From positions 1 through 64,000 of the forward strand of contig NZ_JABASU010000013.1 in the NCBI RefSeq assembly GCF_016107555.1: a stretch of 64,000 nt of DNA, read 5' to 3'. Under the pieces are notes generated by a model that worked only from the letters and a program-made list of their open reading frames with translations, had not been told where the DNA came from and did not search any database. Shown one piece after another: positions 45,767 to 54,838 of this stretch (positions are counted from its first letter, which is position 1; each line of letters begins with the position of its first letter). A program made the translations under genes and the position numbers. Source of the DNA: Psychrobacter celer (lineage in GTDB: Bacteria; Pseudomonadota; Gammaproteobacteria; Pseudomonadales; Moraxellaceae).

Positions 45767-46471
45767 ATGTATAATGAGCAAGTTTTGATTGTTGAAGACG
45801 AACCTGCAATCCGCGAGATGGTCGTAATGACGCTAGAGATGGCCGGTTTTGATAGCTTGCAGGCAACGGACGTATCAGAGGCGCACCAACAAGTGGTCGA
45901 CCATCGGCCAGCGCTGATTTTGCTAGATTGGATGCTGCCTGGGGACAAAAGCGGCATTGATTTTTGTCGTATGCTCAAAAGTGATGAGCTACTCGCTGAG
46001 ATACCCGTCATCATGCTGACAGCCAAAAGCGAAGAGGACAGCAAGGTGCACGGTCTGGATGCGGGTGCAGATGATTATATGACCAAGCCTTTTTCGACGC
46101 GCGAGCTGATCTCAAGGATCAAAGCGGTGTTGCGCCGTAGCAATGCTTTGAGCGCCGACAAGACTATTGAGATAGGCAAGTTAAGCCTCGACCCCAAAAG
46201 CCAGCGAGTCATGGCGTCTGGGCAAATCATCGATGTCGGACCGACCGAATATCGGTTGTTGGCGTTTTTTATGAGCCATCCCGAGCGTGCCTATACGCGC
46301 ACCCAGCTGCTTGATCAAGTGTGGGGCGGCAATGTCTATATCGAAGACAGAACCATCGATGTGCATATCAAACGCCTACGCAAACTGCTGCGCCCTCATG
46401 ACTGCGATAAGCTGATACAAACGGTGCGCGGTACTGGTTATCGCTTCTCAAGCGTTGTTGAGGCCAAATGA
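45767..46471 (+). CDS. phoB: Phosphate regulon response regulator PhoB
   Basis: An OmpR/PhoB-type response regulator. The receiver domain (about 1-120) has Asp10/Glu-Asp11 acidic pocket residues, phospho-acceptor Asp54 (LLDWMLPG) and Lys107 (MTKPFS). The winged-helix DNA-binding domain (about 130-232) contains GPTEYRLL and RTIDVHIKRLRKLLR. DWMLPG and the Pho box upstream support PhoB rather than another OmpR-type regulator. phoR follows after 170 bases. Confidence 0.95.
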   Translation: MYNEQVLIVEDEPAIREMVVMTLEMAGFDSLQATDVSEAHQQVVDHRPALILLDWMLPGDKSGIDFCRMLKSDELLAEIPVIMLTAKSEEDSKVHGLDAGADDYMTKPFSTRELISRIKAVLRRSNALSADKTIEIGKLSLDPKSQRVMASGQIIDVGPTEYRLLAFFMSHPERAYTRTQLLDQVWGGNVYIEDRTIDVHIKRLRKLLRPHDCDKLIQTVRGTGYRFSSVVEAK

Positions 46472-46535
46472 TCGGCGCTCATACTGTCAAAATAGCCGCC
46501 GCAATTCTGTTGCCAGTCCAGCTATAATCACCATA

Positions 46536-46561
46536 ATTATCAGTAAGTGATTATCAGTAAG
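46536..46561 (+). repeat. 12-base direct repeat before phoR
   Basis: ATTATCAGTAAG occurs at 46536-46547 and 46550-46561. It lies in the phoB-phoR gap. A possible regulatory or slippage-derived repeat. Confidence 0.5.
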
Positions 46562-46641
46562 GGCCAATTAGCAGATAGGGATAATCATCATAATGATAAC
46601 GAGATGACAAGTAGGGCAAAAAAATAGGTCACGAAAAATGG

Positions 46642-47733
46642 ATGAGTAACATAATGTCAAAGCAATGTACGGAACAAGATATCTCAGAGCCGATAGCGCT
46701 ACAAAACACCACCGATCAATTAAAAAAAATAAGAAGTGCGCTGCGGGCGCTGCGCGATGCGGTGATTTTACTCAATGACAGTGATGGTCTGGAGTGGTGG
46801 AATCAGGCCGCTGAAGATTTACTATTATTGCAGGCAGCAGATAAAGGCCGATGTATTTTTGACTTTATTGACGCATCTGAGTTTCGTCAGTACTATCAAG
46901 CGCCGACGCTGGCTGACGAAGGCGTACATATAAAGTCATGGCGCGCGCCTGAGCGCTATTTAAAGTGTGAGCTGACCCCATTTGCCGACGAAAAGCTATT
47001 GATCATCTACGATGTGACGCGTCTGCATCATCTAGAAGAGATGCGCCGCGACTTTGTGGCCAACGTTTCGCATGAGCTGCGTACGCCGCTGACCGTGATG
47101 ATGGGGTATTTAGAGAACTTTTCGGATCAGCCAGACATGCCGCCGCACTGGAAGCGCGGCTTTGAGCTGATGACCCAGCAGACAGCGCGCATGAATAGAA
47201 TCGTCAATGATTTATTGCTGCTATCGCGTATCGAAATCGAAGAGACTCATGAGCTGCATTATATCGATATGATCAAGCTGCTGACTCATATCTATGATGA
47301 TGCACAGGCCTACAATCAAGAGTACGGTCATAGCATCCATCTACAGATAGATACCTATGATGGGCTGTACGGCTCAGAGATATATCTGACCAGTGCCTTA
47401 TCCAACCTGGTAATCAATGCGATTAAATACACGCCAAAAGGTGGCGATATCACCGTCAGCTGGACCAAAACAGCAGAGGGTTGCCGTTTCGCCGTCGAGG
47501 ACAATGGCATCGGTATTGCGCCGCAGCACATTGCCCGCCTGACAGAGCGTTTTTATCGTATCGACAAGGGTCGTAGCCGTGCCACAGGTGGCACAGGTTT
47601 AGGGCTGGCTATCGTCAAACACGTCTTATATCAGCATGAAACCAACCTACAAATCAAGTCGGTAGAAGGCAGCGGCTCGACATTTAGTGCGGTGTTTCCG
47701 CCAAATTACGTGCGCTCTGCGGCCATTAGCTGA
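46642..47733 (+). CDS. phoR: Phosphate regulon sensor histidine kinase PhoR, no membrane anchor
   Basis: It has a PAS domain (about 30-130), the HisKA dimer/phospho-acceptor domain with His144 (FVANVSHELRTPLTVMMGYL, about 138-157), and a HATPase domain with NLVINAIKYTP (N box, about 257-267), DNGIGIAP (G1), the F box and GGTGLGLAIVKH. These match E. coli PhoR closely from the PAS domain on, but the two N-terminal transmembrane helices of classical PhoR are missing. In-frame stops upstream exclude a longer version. 363 residues. It would be a soluble kinase unless held by a partner. Confidence 0.9.
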   Translation: MSNIMSKQCTEQDISEPIALQNTTDQLKKIRSALRALRDAVILLNDSDGLEWWNQAAEDLLLLQAADKGRCIFDFIDASEFRQYYQAPTLADEGVHIKSWRAPERYLKCELTPFADEKLLIIYDVTRLHHLEEMRRDFVANVSHELRTPLTVMMGYLENFSDQPDMPPHWKRGFELMTQQTARMNRIVNDLLLLSRIEIEETHELHYIDMIKLLTHIYDDAQAYNQEYGHSIHLQIDTYDGLYGSEIYLTSALSNLVINAIKYTPKGGDITVSWTKTAEGCRFAVEDNGIGIAPQHIARLTERFYRIDKGRSRATGGTGLGLAIVKHVLYQHETNLQIKSVEGSGSTFSAVFPPNYVRSAAIS

Positions 47734-47735
47734 GG

Positions 47736-47771
47736 TTTGATGGCTATTAATATAATATTTGATGGCTATTA
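47736..47771 (+). repeat. 14-base tandem repeat at the end of phoR
   Basis: TTTGATGGCTATTA occurs at 47736-47749 and again at 47758-47771, period 22. It starts two bases after the phoR stop codon. The sequence between the copies is AT-only. Confidence 0.7.
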
Positions 47772-47820
47772 GCCAATGTCAGATGGATACGCAAGCAATT
47801 GTCGTGCTTATCATGACAGG

Positions 47821-48441
47821 CTACCGGGCAGGCTCGGATTTTTGCAAAAGCGGGTAGGGGTTGACCGCATTGCCTTGGATATAAATCCCATAATGTACGT
47901 GCGGCGGTGTGCCCTTGGCGTTGCCGCTATCGCCGACATAGCCGATGATATCACCCGCATCGACCCAGTCATTGGGGGCGATATCGGCATACTCCTCTAA
48001 GTGCGCATAGTAGTGGCCAGCGCCGCCAGGACCGACGATGACCACCACACGCCCGCCTAGGGTGTTTTCGCCAACCTTACTGACGATGCCTGCTGTCGTC
48101 GTTTGTATCGGTGTACCTCGCGCGGCAAATATATCGATCCCTTCGTGTGTGCGGCCTTGACTGCGCGCTGCGCCCCACGTGTCGCTTAGGTTTTGCTGAG
48201 GCAGTGGCGAGGGCAGGCTGTTTTCTGTTGGCAGATCTTGCTGCAATAAGCTGAGCTGTTGCCATTTGGCGATGACAAAGGATTGGGTTTGCTGGCTGAT
48301 GCTGGGCCATAATCTGTCTAATACAAACAATAACATCAACAATACTGCTGCTCTAATCAGCAGCTTGAGCAGGCGGCGAAAAAACCTAGGCCGCGGTGGT
48401 GGATTGGGCCTTGGTGGTGGCTTGTTGCCATCGGCGATCAT
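47821..48441 (-). CDS. M23 family metallopeptidase (LytM domain)
   Basis: A membrane-anchored periplasmic protein with a proline-rich cytoplasmic N-terminus, one transmembrane helix (about 24-42) and a LytM domain (about 90-200). The zinc ligands are all present: His99 and Asp103 (HEGIDIF) and His183 (HVHYG), with catalytic His147 (YYAHLEE). It is therefore a likely active peptidoglycan endopeptidase, unlike degenerate EnvC/NlpD activators. AAGGAT precedes the ATG. Its 3' end faces phoR. Confidence 0.9.
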   Translation of the reverse strand: MIADGNKPPPRPNPPPRPRFFRRLLKLLIRAAVLLMLLFVLDRLWPSISQQTQSFVIAKWQQLSLLQQDLPTENSLPSPLPQQNLSDTWGAARSQGRTHEGIDIFAARGTPIQTTTAGIVSKVGENTLGGRVVVIVGPGGAGHYYAHLEEYADIAPNDWVDAGDIIGYVGDSGNAKGTPPHVHYGIYIQGNAVNPYPLLQKSEPAR

Positions 48442-48612
48442 AGCGATCCTTTGTCAGTATGGTCATAGATATTATAAGAGACCTGCGCTAGCAGGTTTGT
48501 ATCGCATTGTTATATCTGCTTGTTATCTTTGGCTTTTAGCCCCATAAACAACAAGGCAGTCTATGGGATACCGTGCGTTGTTTGCGCTGGATAAAACAGA
48601 CTGTTATCGATT

Positions 48613-49350
48613 ATGGATACCCAACGTGCTACAGCGAGCTTTATGACTGATTGCCTCAATATGCCAAGTCTGACTGATACTGCTTTGGTTATCGATACCG
48701 AAACCGATCAAGGCCGTGACCCAAGACCGATTCAGGTTGCTACCATCAACGTAGCGACGGGGTTTGAGTGGATGAAGTACTTTAATAGTGGCCGTGCCAT
48801 CTCACCGGTGGTCATCAAAGTACACGGTATCACCGACGATGATGTGGCGGGTCTTGAGCGTTTTGATCTACAAGCGTTTGATTTGCCCACCTACCTCATC
48901 GGCCATAATGTGCGCTTTGACTGGCGCGTGATAGGCCGTCCGACTACCAAGCTGATCTGTACGGTGCGGCTCGCCCGTGTGGCCTTCCCAGAGTGGCGCT
49001 ACTACAGTCAGTCTAAATGTATCGAGCAATTGCTGGGTAAGTCTGCAGCGAGTGAGCTGACCTGCGCCGCCCATGATGCGCTGGGTGACGCCCGTATGTG
49101 TTATTTGCTGTATCAAGCATGCTGCACGCGTCTACAAATCGCGCCGACAGACTTTGCCGCGGCTCATGCCATCGCCAATCAAGCCAATCCTGCCAGTAGG
49201 ATGCCATTTGGCAAATATAAAGGCCGACTTATCACCGAAGTGCCCATTGGCTATATCAAGTGGATGCTAGGTAATATCCATAATTTGCAGCCGTCGCTGT
49301 ACTCTGCTCTACGCCAACGTGTCAAAGCAGAAGATGCGCAAAAAGATTGA
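48613..49350 (+). CDS. DnaQ-type 3'-5' exonuclease fused to DUF3820
   Basis: The N-terminal ~165 residues are a DEDDh exonuclease. Asp28 and Glu30 (VIDTET), a GHNVRFDW block (about 97-104) and CAAHDALGDARMC (about 154-166) supply the acidic metal ligands and the His. The C-terminal part (about 184-236; MPFGKYKGRLITEVPIGYIKWML pattern) is DUF3820, a small module often next to exonucleases. Substrate unknown; a repair or RNA/DNA trimming role is inference. No clear ribosome site, so a start slightly downstream is possible. Confidence 0.85.
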   Translation: MDTQRATASFMTDCLNMPSLTDTALVIDTETDQGRDPRPIQVATINVATGFEWMKYFNSGRAISPVVIKVHGITDDDVAGLERFDLQAFDLPTYLIGHNVRFDWRVIGRPTTKLICTVRLARVAFPEWRYYSQSKCIEQLLGKSAASELTCAAHDALGDARMCYLLYQACCTRLQIAPTDFAAAHAIANQANPASRMPFGKYKGRLITEVPIGYIKWMLGNIHNLQPSLYSALRQRVKAEDAQKD

Positions 49351-49373
49351 CGCATGCCTTAAAAAGCCATGCC

Positions 49374-50285
49374 CTAACACTGCTGCTCCAACCAGTCCAC
49401 CGCCATTTGCCATAGTGCTGGGGCTTTTTCATGGGTGCGGCGACTAAAATAGCGCATATGACCGATATGACTTAAACCAAAATCTTGCGGGGTATAAAAA
49501 CGCTTTTTGGCAGGCATCTTGGTAAACACACGTATCATGTCGTCTATATTGTCGCTGTTGGCGATATCATCGTCGCTAAACCCTAGCCACAAAGCGGGCA
49601 TGCTAAGCTCATCGTAAAAATGAGTATGTATGCTGTGACCAAAGGCGGTTTTGATATAGCCTGCGCCATTGCACCACTCGCGCCACTGCCGAGCAACGCC
49701 GCGTGGTAATGGCTCGCCCATACCGATTTTATCCGCTGGTGTATAGCCTAATACCAAGTTACTAAGTGGAATAAAAGCATCCATAAAACCCATGGCCTTG
49801 AGCTTATAGGGCATGTCCATGTTTTTGATTTGCCCTGACGAGCAGGCGACATTGAATACAGACTGTACGGTCCGATAGTTTGGCATCAAGCCAATCAGCT
49901 GACCGCCGGCACTGTGACCGATGATGTGATATGTGGTATCGGCAAACTCATCTTGCAGGGCATCAAGCACGGCTGGCAGGTCATGACGCCCCCAACTGAT
50001 CAATGAGGCGTCACATTTGGGCAGCTCAGTGCTTAACGACTCGCCGATACCTTCGTTGTCAAAGGTCAATACACCAAAACCGCACGTGGCCAAATAAGTG
50101 GCAAAGTGGTGATAAAACTGACGTTTAATACCAGTGGCAGGCGCTATCATGACTGCCGCTTTTGTTGTATGTTGCGGGCGATATACTGTCGCGGCTAGCG
50201 GCTGATTGCGTTCAGTCATGATACTCAGGGCATCGGTTTTTATGACATGGCTGTCTGTTGGTAGGGAGTTTTTCGGTTCTTCCAT
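49374..50285 (-). CDS. Alpha/beta hydrolase
   Basis: A 303-residue alpha/beta-hydrolase-fold enzyme. The nucleophile elbow is GHSAGG (Ser125, 123-128), a likely oxyanion segment is IAPATGIKRQFY (about 47-58), and a C-terminal GLSHIGHMRYF stretch supplies the catalytic His. The TFDNEGIGES stretch (about 74-83) corresponds to the strand-turn after which lid helices begin. It resembles serine aminopeptidase/S33-type esterases. Substrate unknown. AAGG precedes the ATG. Confidence 0.85.
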   Translation of the reverse strand: MEEPKNSLPTDSHVIKTDALSIMTERNQPLAATVYRPQHTTKAAVMIAPATGIKRQFYHHFATYLATCGFGVLTFDNEGIGESLSTELPKCDASLISWGRHDLPAVLDALQDEFADTTYHIIGHSAGGQLIGLMPNYRTVQSVFNVACSSGQIKNMDMPYKLKAMGFMDAFIPLSNLVLGYTPADKIGMGEPLPRGVARQWREWCNGAGYIKTAFGHSIHTHFYDELSMPALWLGFSDDDIANSDNIDDMIRVFTKMPAKKRFYTPQDFGLSHIGHMRYFSRRTHEKAPALWQMAVDWLEQQC

Positions 50286-50602
50286 GAGTTGGCCTTATGG
50301 TCTGATCTATAGTGTGGGGGCTGGTGTTTTATGATTGTGGCGGCTACAAGGTTTGGGCAGCTCTGCTGGCTCTAACGGCGTGATGGTCAGTCCGTTATGA
50401 GACTCTGATGCGCGGCTTTGATGATATCAATCTCATGTAACAGCACCGCTTATGTTAAGATAAATGAGGGTAGGTGAGGCGGGCAATGATGACTTGTAAG
50501 TTCTATACGCTATGACTGGAGCGGCGCTTTGTCACATTTTTATCGTCATCAGTCAACTGAGCACTCACCTAAAAACAATAATATAAAAATTAAGGAAGCA
50601 CT
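50286..50602. other. 317-base divergent intergenic region
   Basis: It lies between the alpha/beta hydrolase and the LOG gene. I see no gene, hairpin or clear promoter apart from the AAGGAAG ribosome site before 50603. Confidence 0.4.
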
Positions 50603-51286
50603 ATGCAAATGAAAATCAATAACGACACTTATGAAGTCATCACCAGTCAAGATATCACCAATATCGAAAAAGCCGTCGATAAATCCTCACTGACCATGCC
50701 GCTGGTTGCGGTGTATTGCGGCTCGCGCCTAGGTAATCATGAGGTGTATGAGCAAGCCGCTCGCGAGCTGGGACTTGCGCTGGCAAAAAACGGCATGGGT
50801 CTGGTCTATGGCGGTGCTAGCATCGGGCTGATGGGGGCGGTGGCGGATGAGGTCGTCAACGGCGGCGCTCAAGCGGTCGGTGTGATTCCAACCTTTATGC
50901 TCAAACACGAAATCGCTCACAATCAGTTGACGCGCCTACATTTGACCGACACCATGCATACGCGCAAAACCGTCATGGCAGAGTATGCCGATGCTTTTAT
51001 CACCTTACCAGGTGGGCTTGGCACGCTCGAGGAGATCATGGAGATTGCCACGTGGCGTCAGCTTTATCAGCACGAAAAACCCATGATTATTCTGAATATC
51101 AATGGGTTTTATGACCGGATGATAGAGCACTTGGCCTATACCGCTGAGCAAGGATTTATGAAGCAAGAAGATTTGGCGCGTCTGGTGGTGTGTAATACCA
51201 TCGGTGAAGCGATTGAAATGCTAAAGACGGTGGTCACCATCGACGATGCTGTCGATACCGAAAAGATGGCGGGCAGCGAAAGCTAA
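50603..51286 (+). CDS. LOG family protein (TIGR00730)
   Basis: A 227-residue Rossmann-fold protein of the LOG family, formerly annotated as lysine decarboxylase. Family members hydrolyse nucleoside 5'-monophosphates such as cytokinin riboside monophosphate or AMP to free base and ribose 5-phosphate. The signature PGGLGTLEE (136-144) and GLVYGGASIGLMG (66-78) are intact, as is MHTRK (118-122). A ~33-residue N-terminal extension precedes the core. AAGGAAG lies before the ATG. Confidence 0.9.
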   Translation: MQMKINNDTYEVITSQDITNIEKAVDKSSLTMPLVAVYCGSRLGNHEVYEQAARELGLALAKNGMGLVYGGASIGLMGAVADEVVNGGAQAVGVIPTFMLKHEIAHNQLTRLHLTDTMHTRKTVMAEYADAFITLPGGLGTLEEIMEIATWRQLYQHEKPMIILNINGFYDRMIEHLAYTAEQGFMKQEDLARLVVCNTIGEAIEMLKTVVTIDDAVDTEKMAGSES

Positions 51287-51356
51287 AGTGTGCAAAGTCT
51301 CACAGATTGCCAAACTCAGAGATTAAGGCTCTTAGAGAGCAAGACGCTCAGAGGCC

Positions 51357-51400
51357 AAAAAGCGCAGACCATCTAATAGCGGTGGTCTGCGCTTTTTTTT
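51357..51400. terminator. Bidirectional Rho-independent terminator
   Basis: AAAAAGCGCAGACCA (51357-51371) pairs perfectly with TGGTCTGCGCTTTTT (51383-51397). It separates the convergent LOG and FAD oxidoreductase genes. Confidence 0.93.
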
Positions 51401-51481
51401 ATTGAATTATTGAGTAGGAGTTTTGCCTCGTCTGCGCTGTGAGCGGGATAGAAGCAAAAATAAGCCAAGATAAGCGATGCC

Positions 51482-53110
51482 TCATAAGCTAGACGGTATG
51501 GCCTCACGGATACCATGGTTTACTCCCGCCATGGCCACTGGAAAACCGCGCTGCTCAGCCAGCTCGCGAGCCACACTATCGATGGTCAAGCTATCGTTGT
51601 GCGTCAGATATGGCCATTTATGAGCATAGCGGTGACGGTTTGCGGGCGTATCTGTTGTCACTAAACCCAGCTCAGCCAGCTCATTGACGATTTGATCCGC
51701 TGCAATCAAGGTCGAGGAGGCTTTGACGTTTTCTGCACGGGCATAGCGGATATCGGCGTACAAACTGACGTCAGCGACGCGCAAAGTATCGTCTTCTCCA
51801 GGAATTTGCTGCCCACCATACAGGGCATTGCCAACGCTACGAGCACTATGAAAGGTCGGTACAAACTGCGCCACATACTCGATGGCTTGTTGGCTACGCG
51901 CTTGTAGCGGCGCTTTGTCCCAGCCATCCTCGATGTAGTGTACGTACTGCTGTGGTAGCTTGGGCTGGGCGCTGTCAGTATTCGACGCCACCAACCCATC
52001 ATCAAACAAAGTAATGGCATGACTCATGCCATGAATCTGAAAATAACCATCAGGATAAGGCGTCAGCTGCGCCATCCCCTCAGGGGTGCCGCGATTGCCA
52101 TAGACGATGATCTCGGGTATCTGACCACCAGCTTCGCCCCAGTGGGTGATATAGGAGGACTTAAATTCGACCATACGGGTGACGGCGACACCGACCATAT
52201 CATCGATGATGCCCGTACGAAATCCGCACGCATTGATCAGGTAGTCGACCTCGATAGCGTCTTCTTGCACCGCCTCTGTCGAGCTGCTTGCTGATTGGTA
52301 GTCGATGCGCCATTTGGTCACATGGTGATCGGCGTTTGTACAGTTTTCACAATCGACAGGCATGACCTGTGTCACCGTCGTATCGGTAAACACATGAGCG
52401 TGCTCATACTCTGCCAATGCCAGCTGTGCTGACGCGGCGAGGCGAAAGATATTCCAGCCGTACTCTTGGACGACGATAAGCGGGAACTTGACTTTGTTTA
52501 AATCCAGATACTTGGCAACTGGTATCATCCACTCATCGAAGGTGCGAGGAATGGCGACTTGCTCACGCTCGGCCAGCGCCAGCAACTGCTCATGGTTATA
52601 GAGCTGATAGTAGTCCTCAGGCTCGCCCAAGACTTTATTGTTTGGGTCCTGCGCGATCAGCTCGCGATAGGCGTCTGTCAAAATATCAAGGCGTGGTAAC
52701 AAATCCTCAGGCAGGCCCTCATCGCGTGTCGGGACGGCAAACACGGTGGGGCGCACATCGATGGTATAAGGGTATAAGCGCAAAATATCGATACACTGCT
52801 TGAGTAAGGCGACGCAGTCTTCGTCAGGGATTTCGCGATACAAGTTGCCGCCGGCATGCAAGTGGCACATTGGTGGGCCGTCGATGAGAGATTGTTTTTT
52901 TTCAAACACATACGTCTCAAGCCCCAATGCAGCCAGGCGAATGGCAATCGTCGCGCCTGCCGTGCCGCCGCCTAAGATACCCACACGCTTTGCCGGTCGC
53001 GGCATGTCCGCCGTCTTCGCCGATGTTTCATCAGTGGCTGTATTGGCTGGTATGCCGCTATGGCTAGAGTTGGTGTTGTGATAAACGGATTGCGTCATTG
53101 TCGTTGTCAT
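51482..53110 (-). CDS. FAD-dependent oxidoreductase of unknown substrate
   Basis: It has an N-terminal dinucleotide-binding motif (VGILGGGTAGATIAIRLAALG, with the glycines about 40 residues from the start chosen here) followed by an acidic strand end (YVFEKK). A motif resembling the second FAD-binding region (YLINACGFRTG) lies in the middle. The rest does not match a subfamily I can name. I place the start at 53110; an in-frame TTG at 53224 would add 38 residues without a ribosome site. The ~35 residues before the FAD motif are polar and low-complexity. About 542 residues. Single gene. Confidence 0.75.
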   Translation of the reverse strand: MTTTMTQSVYHNTNSSHSGIPANTATDETSAKTADMPRPAKRVGILGGGTAGATIAIRLAALGLETYVFEKKQSLIDGPPMCHLHAGGNLYREIPDEDCVALLKQCIDILRLYPYTIDVRPTVFAVPTRDEGLPEDLLPRLDILTDAYRELIAQDPNNKVLGEPEDYYQLYNHEQLLALAEREQVAIPRTFDEWMIPVAKYLDLNKVKFPLIVVQEYGWNIFRLAASAQLALAEYEHAHVFTDTTVTQVMPVDCENCTNADHHVTKWRIDYQSASSSTEAVQEDAIEVDYLINACGFRTGIIDDMVGVAVTRMVEFKSSYITHWGEAGGQIPEIIVYGNRGTPEGMAQLTPYPDGYFQIHGMSHAITLFDDGLVASNTDSAQPKLPQQYVHYIEDGWDKAPLQARSQQAIEYVAQFVPTFHSARSVGNALYGGQQIPGEDDTLRVADVSLYADIRYARAENVKASSTLIAADQIVNELAELGLVTTDTPANRHRYAHKWPYLTHNDSLTIDSVARELAEQRGFPVAMAGVNHGIREAIPSSL

Positions 53111-53749
53111 ATCCTTAATAGCCTGAGCCGCGCTTAGGCTGCACTTATTAATTATAGGGTCGGTCGCTTTTGATATGCGTGCGCCTATCGCCAACTTCAA
53201 CATCTTATCGTCATTGTTAGTCAATGCTGATCATTCGTATAAAGCTGTTTTAATATAGGGGGTATTTTACGAAAGTTGAGGCGAGCATAAGATGACAAAT
53301 ACGTAAGTACATGCATGAGTTTTGTCAGTAGAGCCGAGAGCAAGACAACCCAGAGCCTGTATAAAGCGATAAGGCGCCGTGGTATAAAAGGTAGGCAGTC
53401 TAGTGGTTTTAGAATAAAAATTAGCTCAAACGATAAAGGGTGACCGCTGCAAGTAGCGTTGACTTTTGTAAAATAATCCGGCTTTTGTAACAGTACACAT
53501 TAAGAAAAATGCCGCGTTTTTAGCCTGCGCTACATAGTGAACAAACCTTAAAACAGCGATAGCGCTACCGGTACTCACTTTTTTGATTTGACAGCAATGT
53601 GTCTTACTTTTATCCACATTTTTAAAATAAAGATATGCCCTAGTCAAGAACAGCCATGATGGTGGCTGCTTTTTGTGTTGGCTTATGACGGTTAGGGTGA
53701 TGGTGATTAAGATGATGGTCGTATAAAAGACGGACGTGACAAGGGCGCT
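53111..53749. other. 639-base region between two minus-strand genes
   Basis: No gene is convincing. A + strand terminator-like hairpin (53651-53674) has no matching upstream gene, so a small + strand RNA is possible. TATAAA-like sequences occur near 53360-53385. Confidence 0.4.
53651..53674 (+). terminator. Orphan terminator-like hairpin
   Basis: CAGCCA (53651-53656) pairs with TGGCTG (53663-53668), 6-base loop, followed by CTTTTT. No + strand gene lies within 2 kb upstream. Confidence 0.45.
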
Positions 53750-54838
53750 CTATATATCTGCGAGCGCTTCAGCTGGTGCGGTTTTTACCGCAGGCTCGGT
53801 GGTGGCAGGTTTTCTATATAAGAGGAAAAAGTCTGAATGTGACTCATCTGGGGTCAGTCTACGCGCGGCTACCAGCTTGGCATACTTGTCTGGGTTGATG
53901 ATGAGCCTATAGGTCTTAAACAGCAACTCTTGTGAGCTAAAGCCTTTTTTGTACTCGTATAAAGAATCCAGCGCCCCGCCCACACCGCCGCCTAAGTGGA
54001 GAATTTGATAGTTATTTTCTCTACCCCAACTGCGGGCGGTATGAGTAATTAGCTTGGAGGGCTGCAGATGAGAGTAGGCACCGCACGTGCCGCCGAGGTG
54101 AAACTGCATGATGCCAGACTCTCGGCAGAGGGTATAAATAGCAGACGCAATCGGCGTATCATCTTGATAGGCGGTGATGAGTAGTATCCGGTCTTGTAGG
54201 TTTTCTAGCAGATTAAAAAAGTAATCGTCATCAAAAAAATAGTATTGATCGGCCTGCACATGCGCCATGGTTTCTTTATAAATGGTAGAAAACACCAGCG
54301 CACTGGCTTTGGTCAACCGCTCAATTTTGGTCACGACATTATGCTTGATGGCTTTTTTGATGCCTCGGCGATGACGGTTTTGCGTCTCGCTCCAGTGCGC
54401 GGCCTCAGACTGACTCAGATCAGACATCAGCGTAAGGCCATGAGTCAAAGCCTTACCAACCGTCGGTATCCAGTCTTTATTGATAATAGGGTGCAGGCGC
54501 ATAAATAACGACACGCAGCCTTTAGCAAAAAGCCGCTCCTTCACTGCTTGCAGCATATAATCTGCCTCCGCATCACTAAGCGACTTGTCCATCAGTGGGC
54601 CACCATAGCCGTAAGTGGTGGTTGCATCCCAGTATGCTGAGTCTATTTTGCGGATGATAATGGGCAAAAAAAGTTGTTTGTTTTTATAGGTGGCCATCAG
54701 TCCCATCGGCGTGCCTTTATCGACTATCGCCGAAGCCGCCACCCAGCCTGATAAATGATATATATCAAAATGACAGTGTTTTATCTTTTCGTCCCACTGT
54801 TGATCGATATTAAGAAAATCTATCTGTACGGTATCCAT
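53750..54838 (-). CDS. FemAB/GNAT-like acyltransferase
   Basis: A 362-residue protein resembling FemAB-related and CelD/BioF-type acyltransferases (double GNAT fold). The TYGYGGPL segment (about 75-82), the RRGIKKAIKHN basic stretch (about 157-167), an IMQFHLGGT strand and the LHLGGGVGG...LYEYKKGFSS block (about 291-312) are characteristic. In other bacteria such enzymes transfer amino acids to peptidoglycan precursors or acyl groups to polysaccharides. Here no polysaccharide cluster is nearby, so the substrate is open. GGGAG precedes the ATG. Confidence 0.75.
   Translation of the reverse strand: MDTVQIDFLNIDQQWDEKIKHCHFDIYHLSGWVAASAIVDKGTPMGLMATYKNKQLFLPIIIRKIDSAYWDATTTYGYGGPLMDKSLSDAEADYMLQAVKERLFAKGCVSLFMRLHPIINKDWIPTVGKALTHGLTLMSDLSQSEAAHWSETQNRHRRGIKKAIKHNVVTKIERLTKASALVFSTIYKETMAHVQADQYYFFDDDYFFNLLENLQDRILLITAYQDDTPIASAIYTLCRESGIMQFHLGGTCGAYSHLQPSKLITHTARSWGRENNYQILHLGGGVGGALDSLYEYKKGFSSQELLFKTYRLIINPDKYAKLVAARRLTPDESHSDFFLLYRKPATTEPAVKTAPAEALADI

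Noticed and set aside
51482..53224. TTG start at 53224 for the FAD oxidoreductase
   Set aside because: Weak start codon, no Shine-Dalgarno and a low-complexity extension; the ATG at 53110 is preferred though its ribosome site is also poor.
53426..53647. 73-codon minus-strand open frame between the FAD oxidoreductase and FemAB-like genes
   Set aside because: No ribosome site, unlikely amino-acid composition, no recognisable motif.
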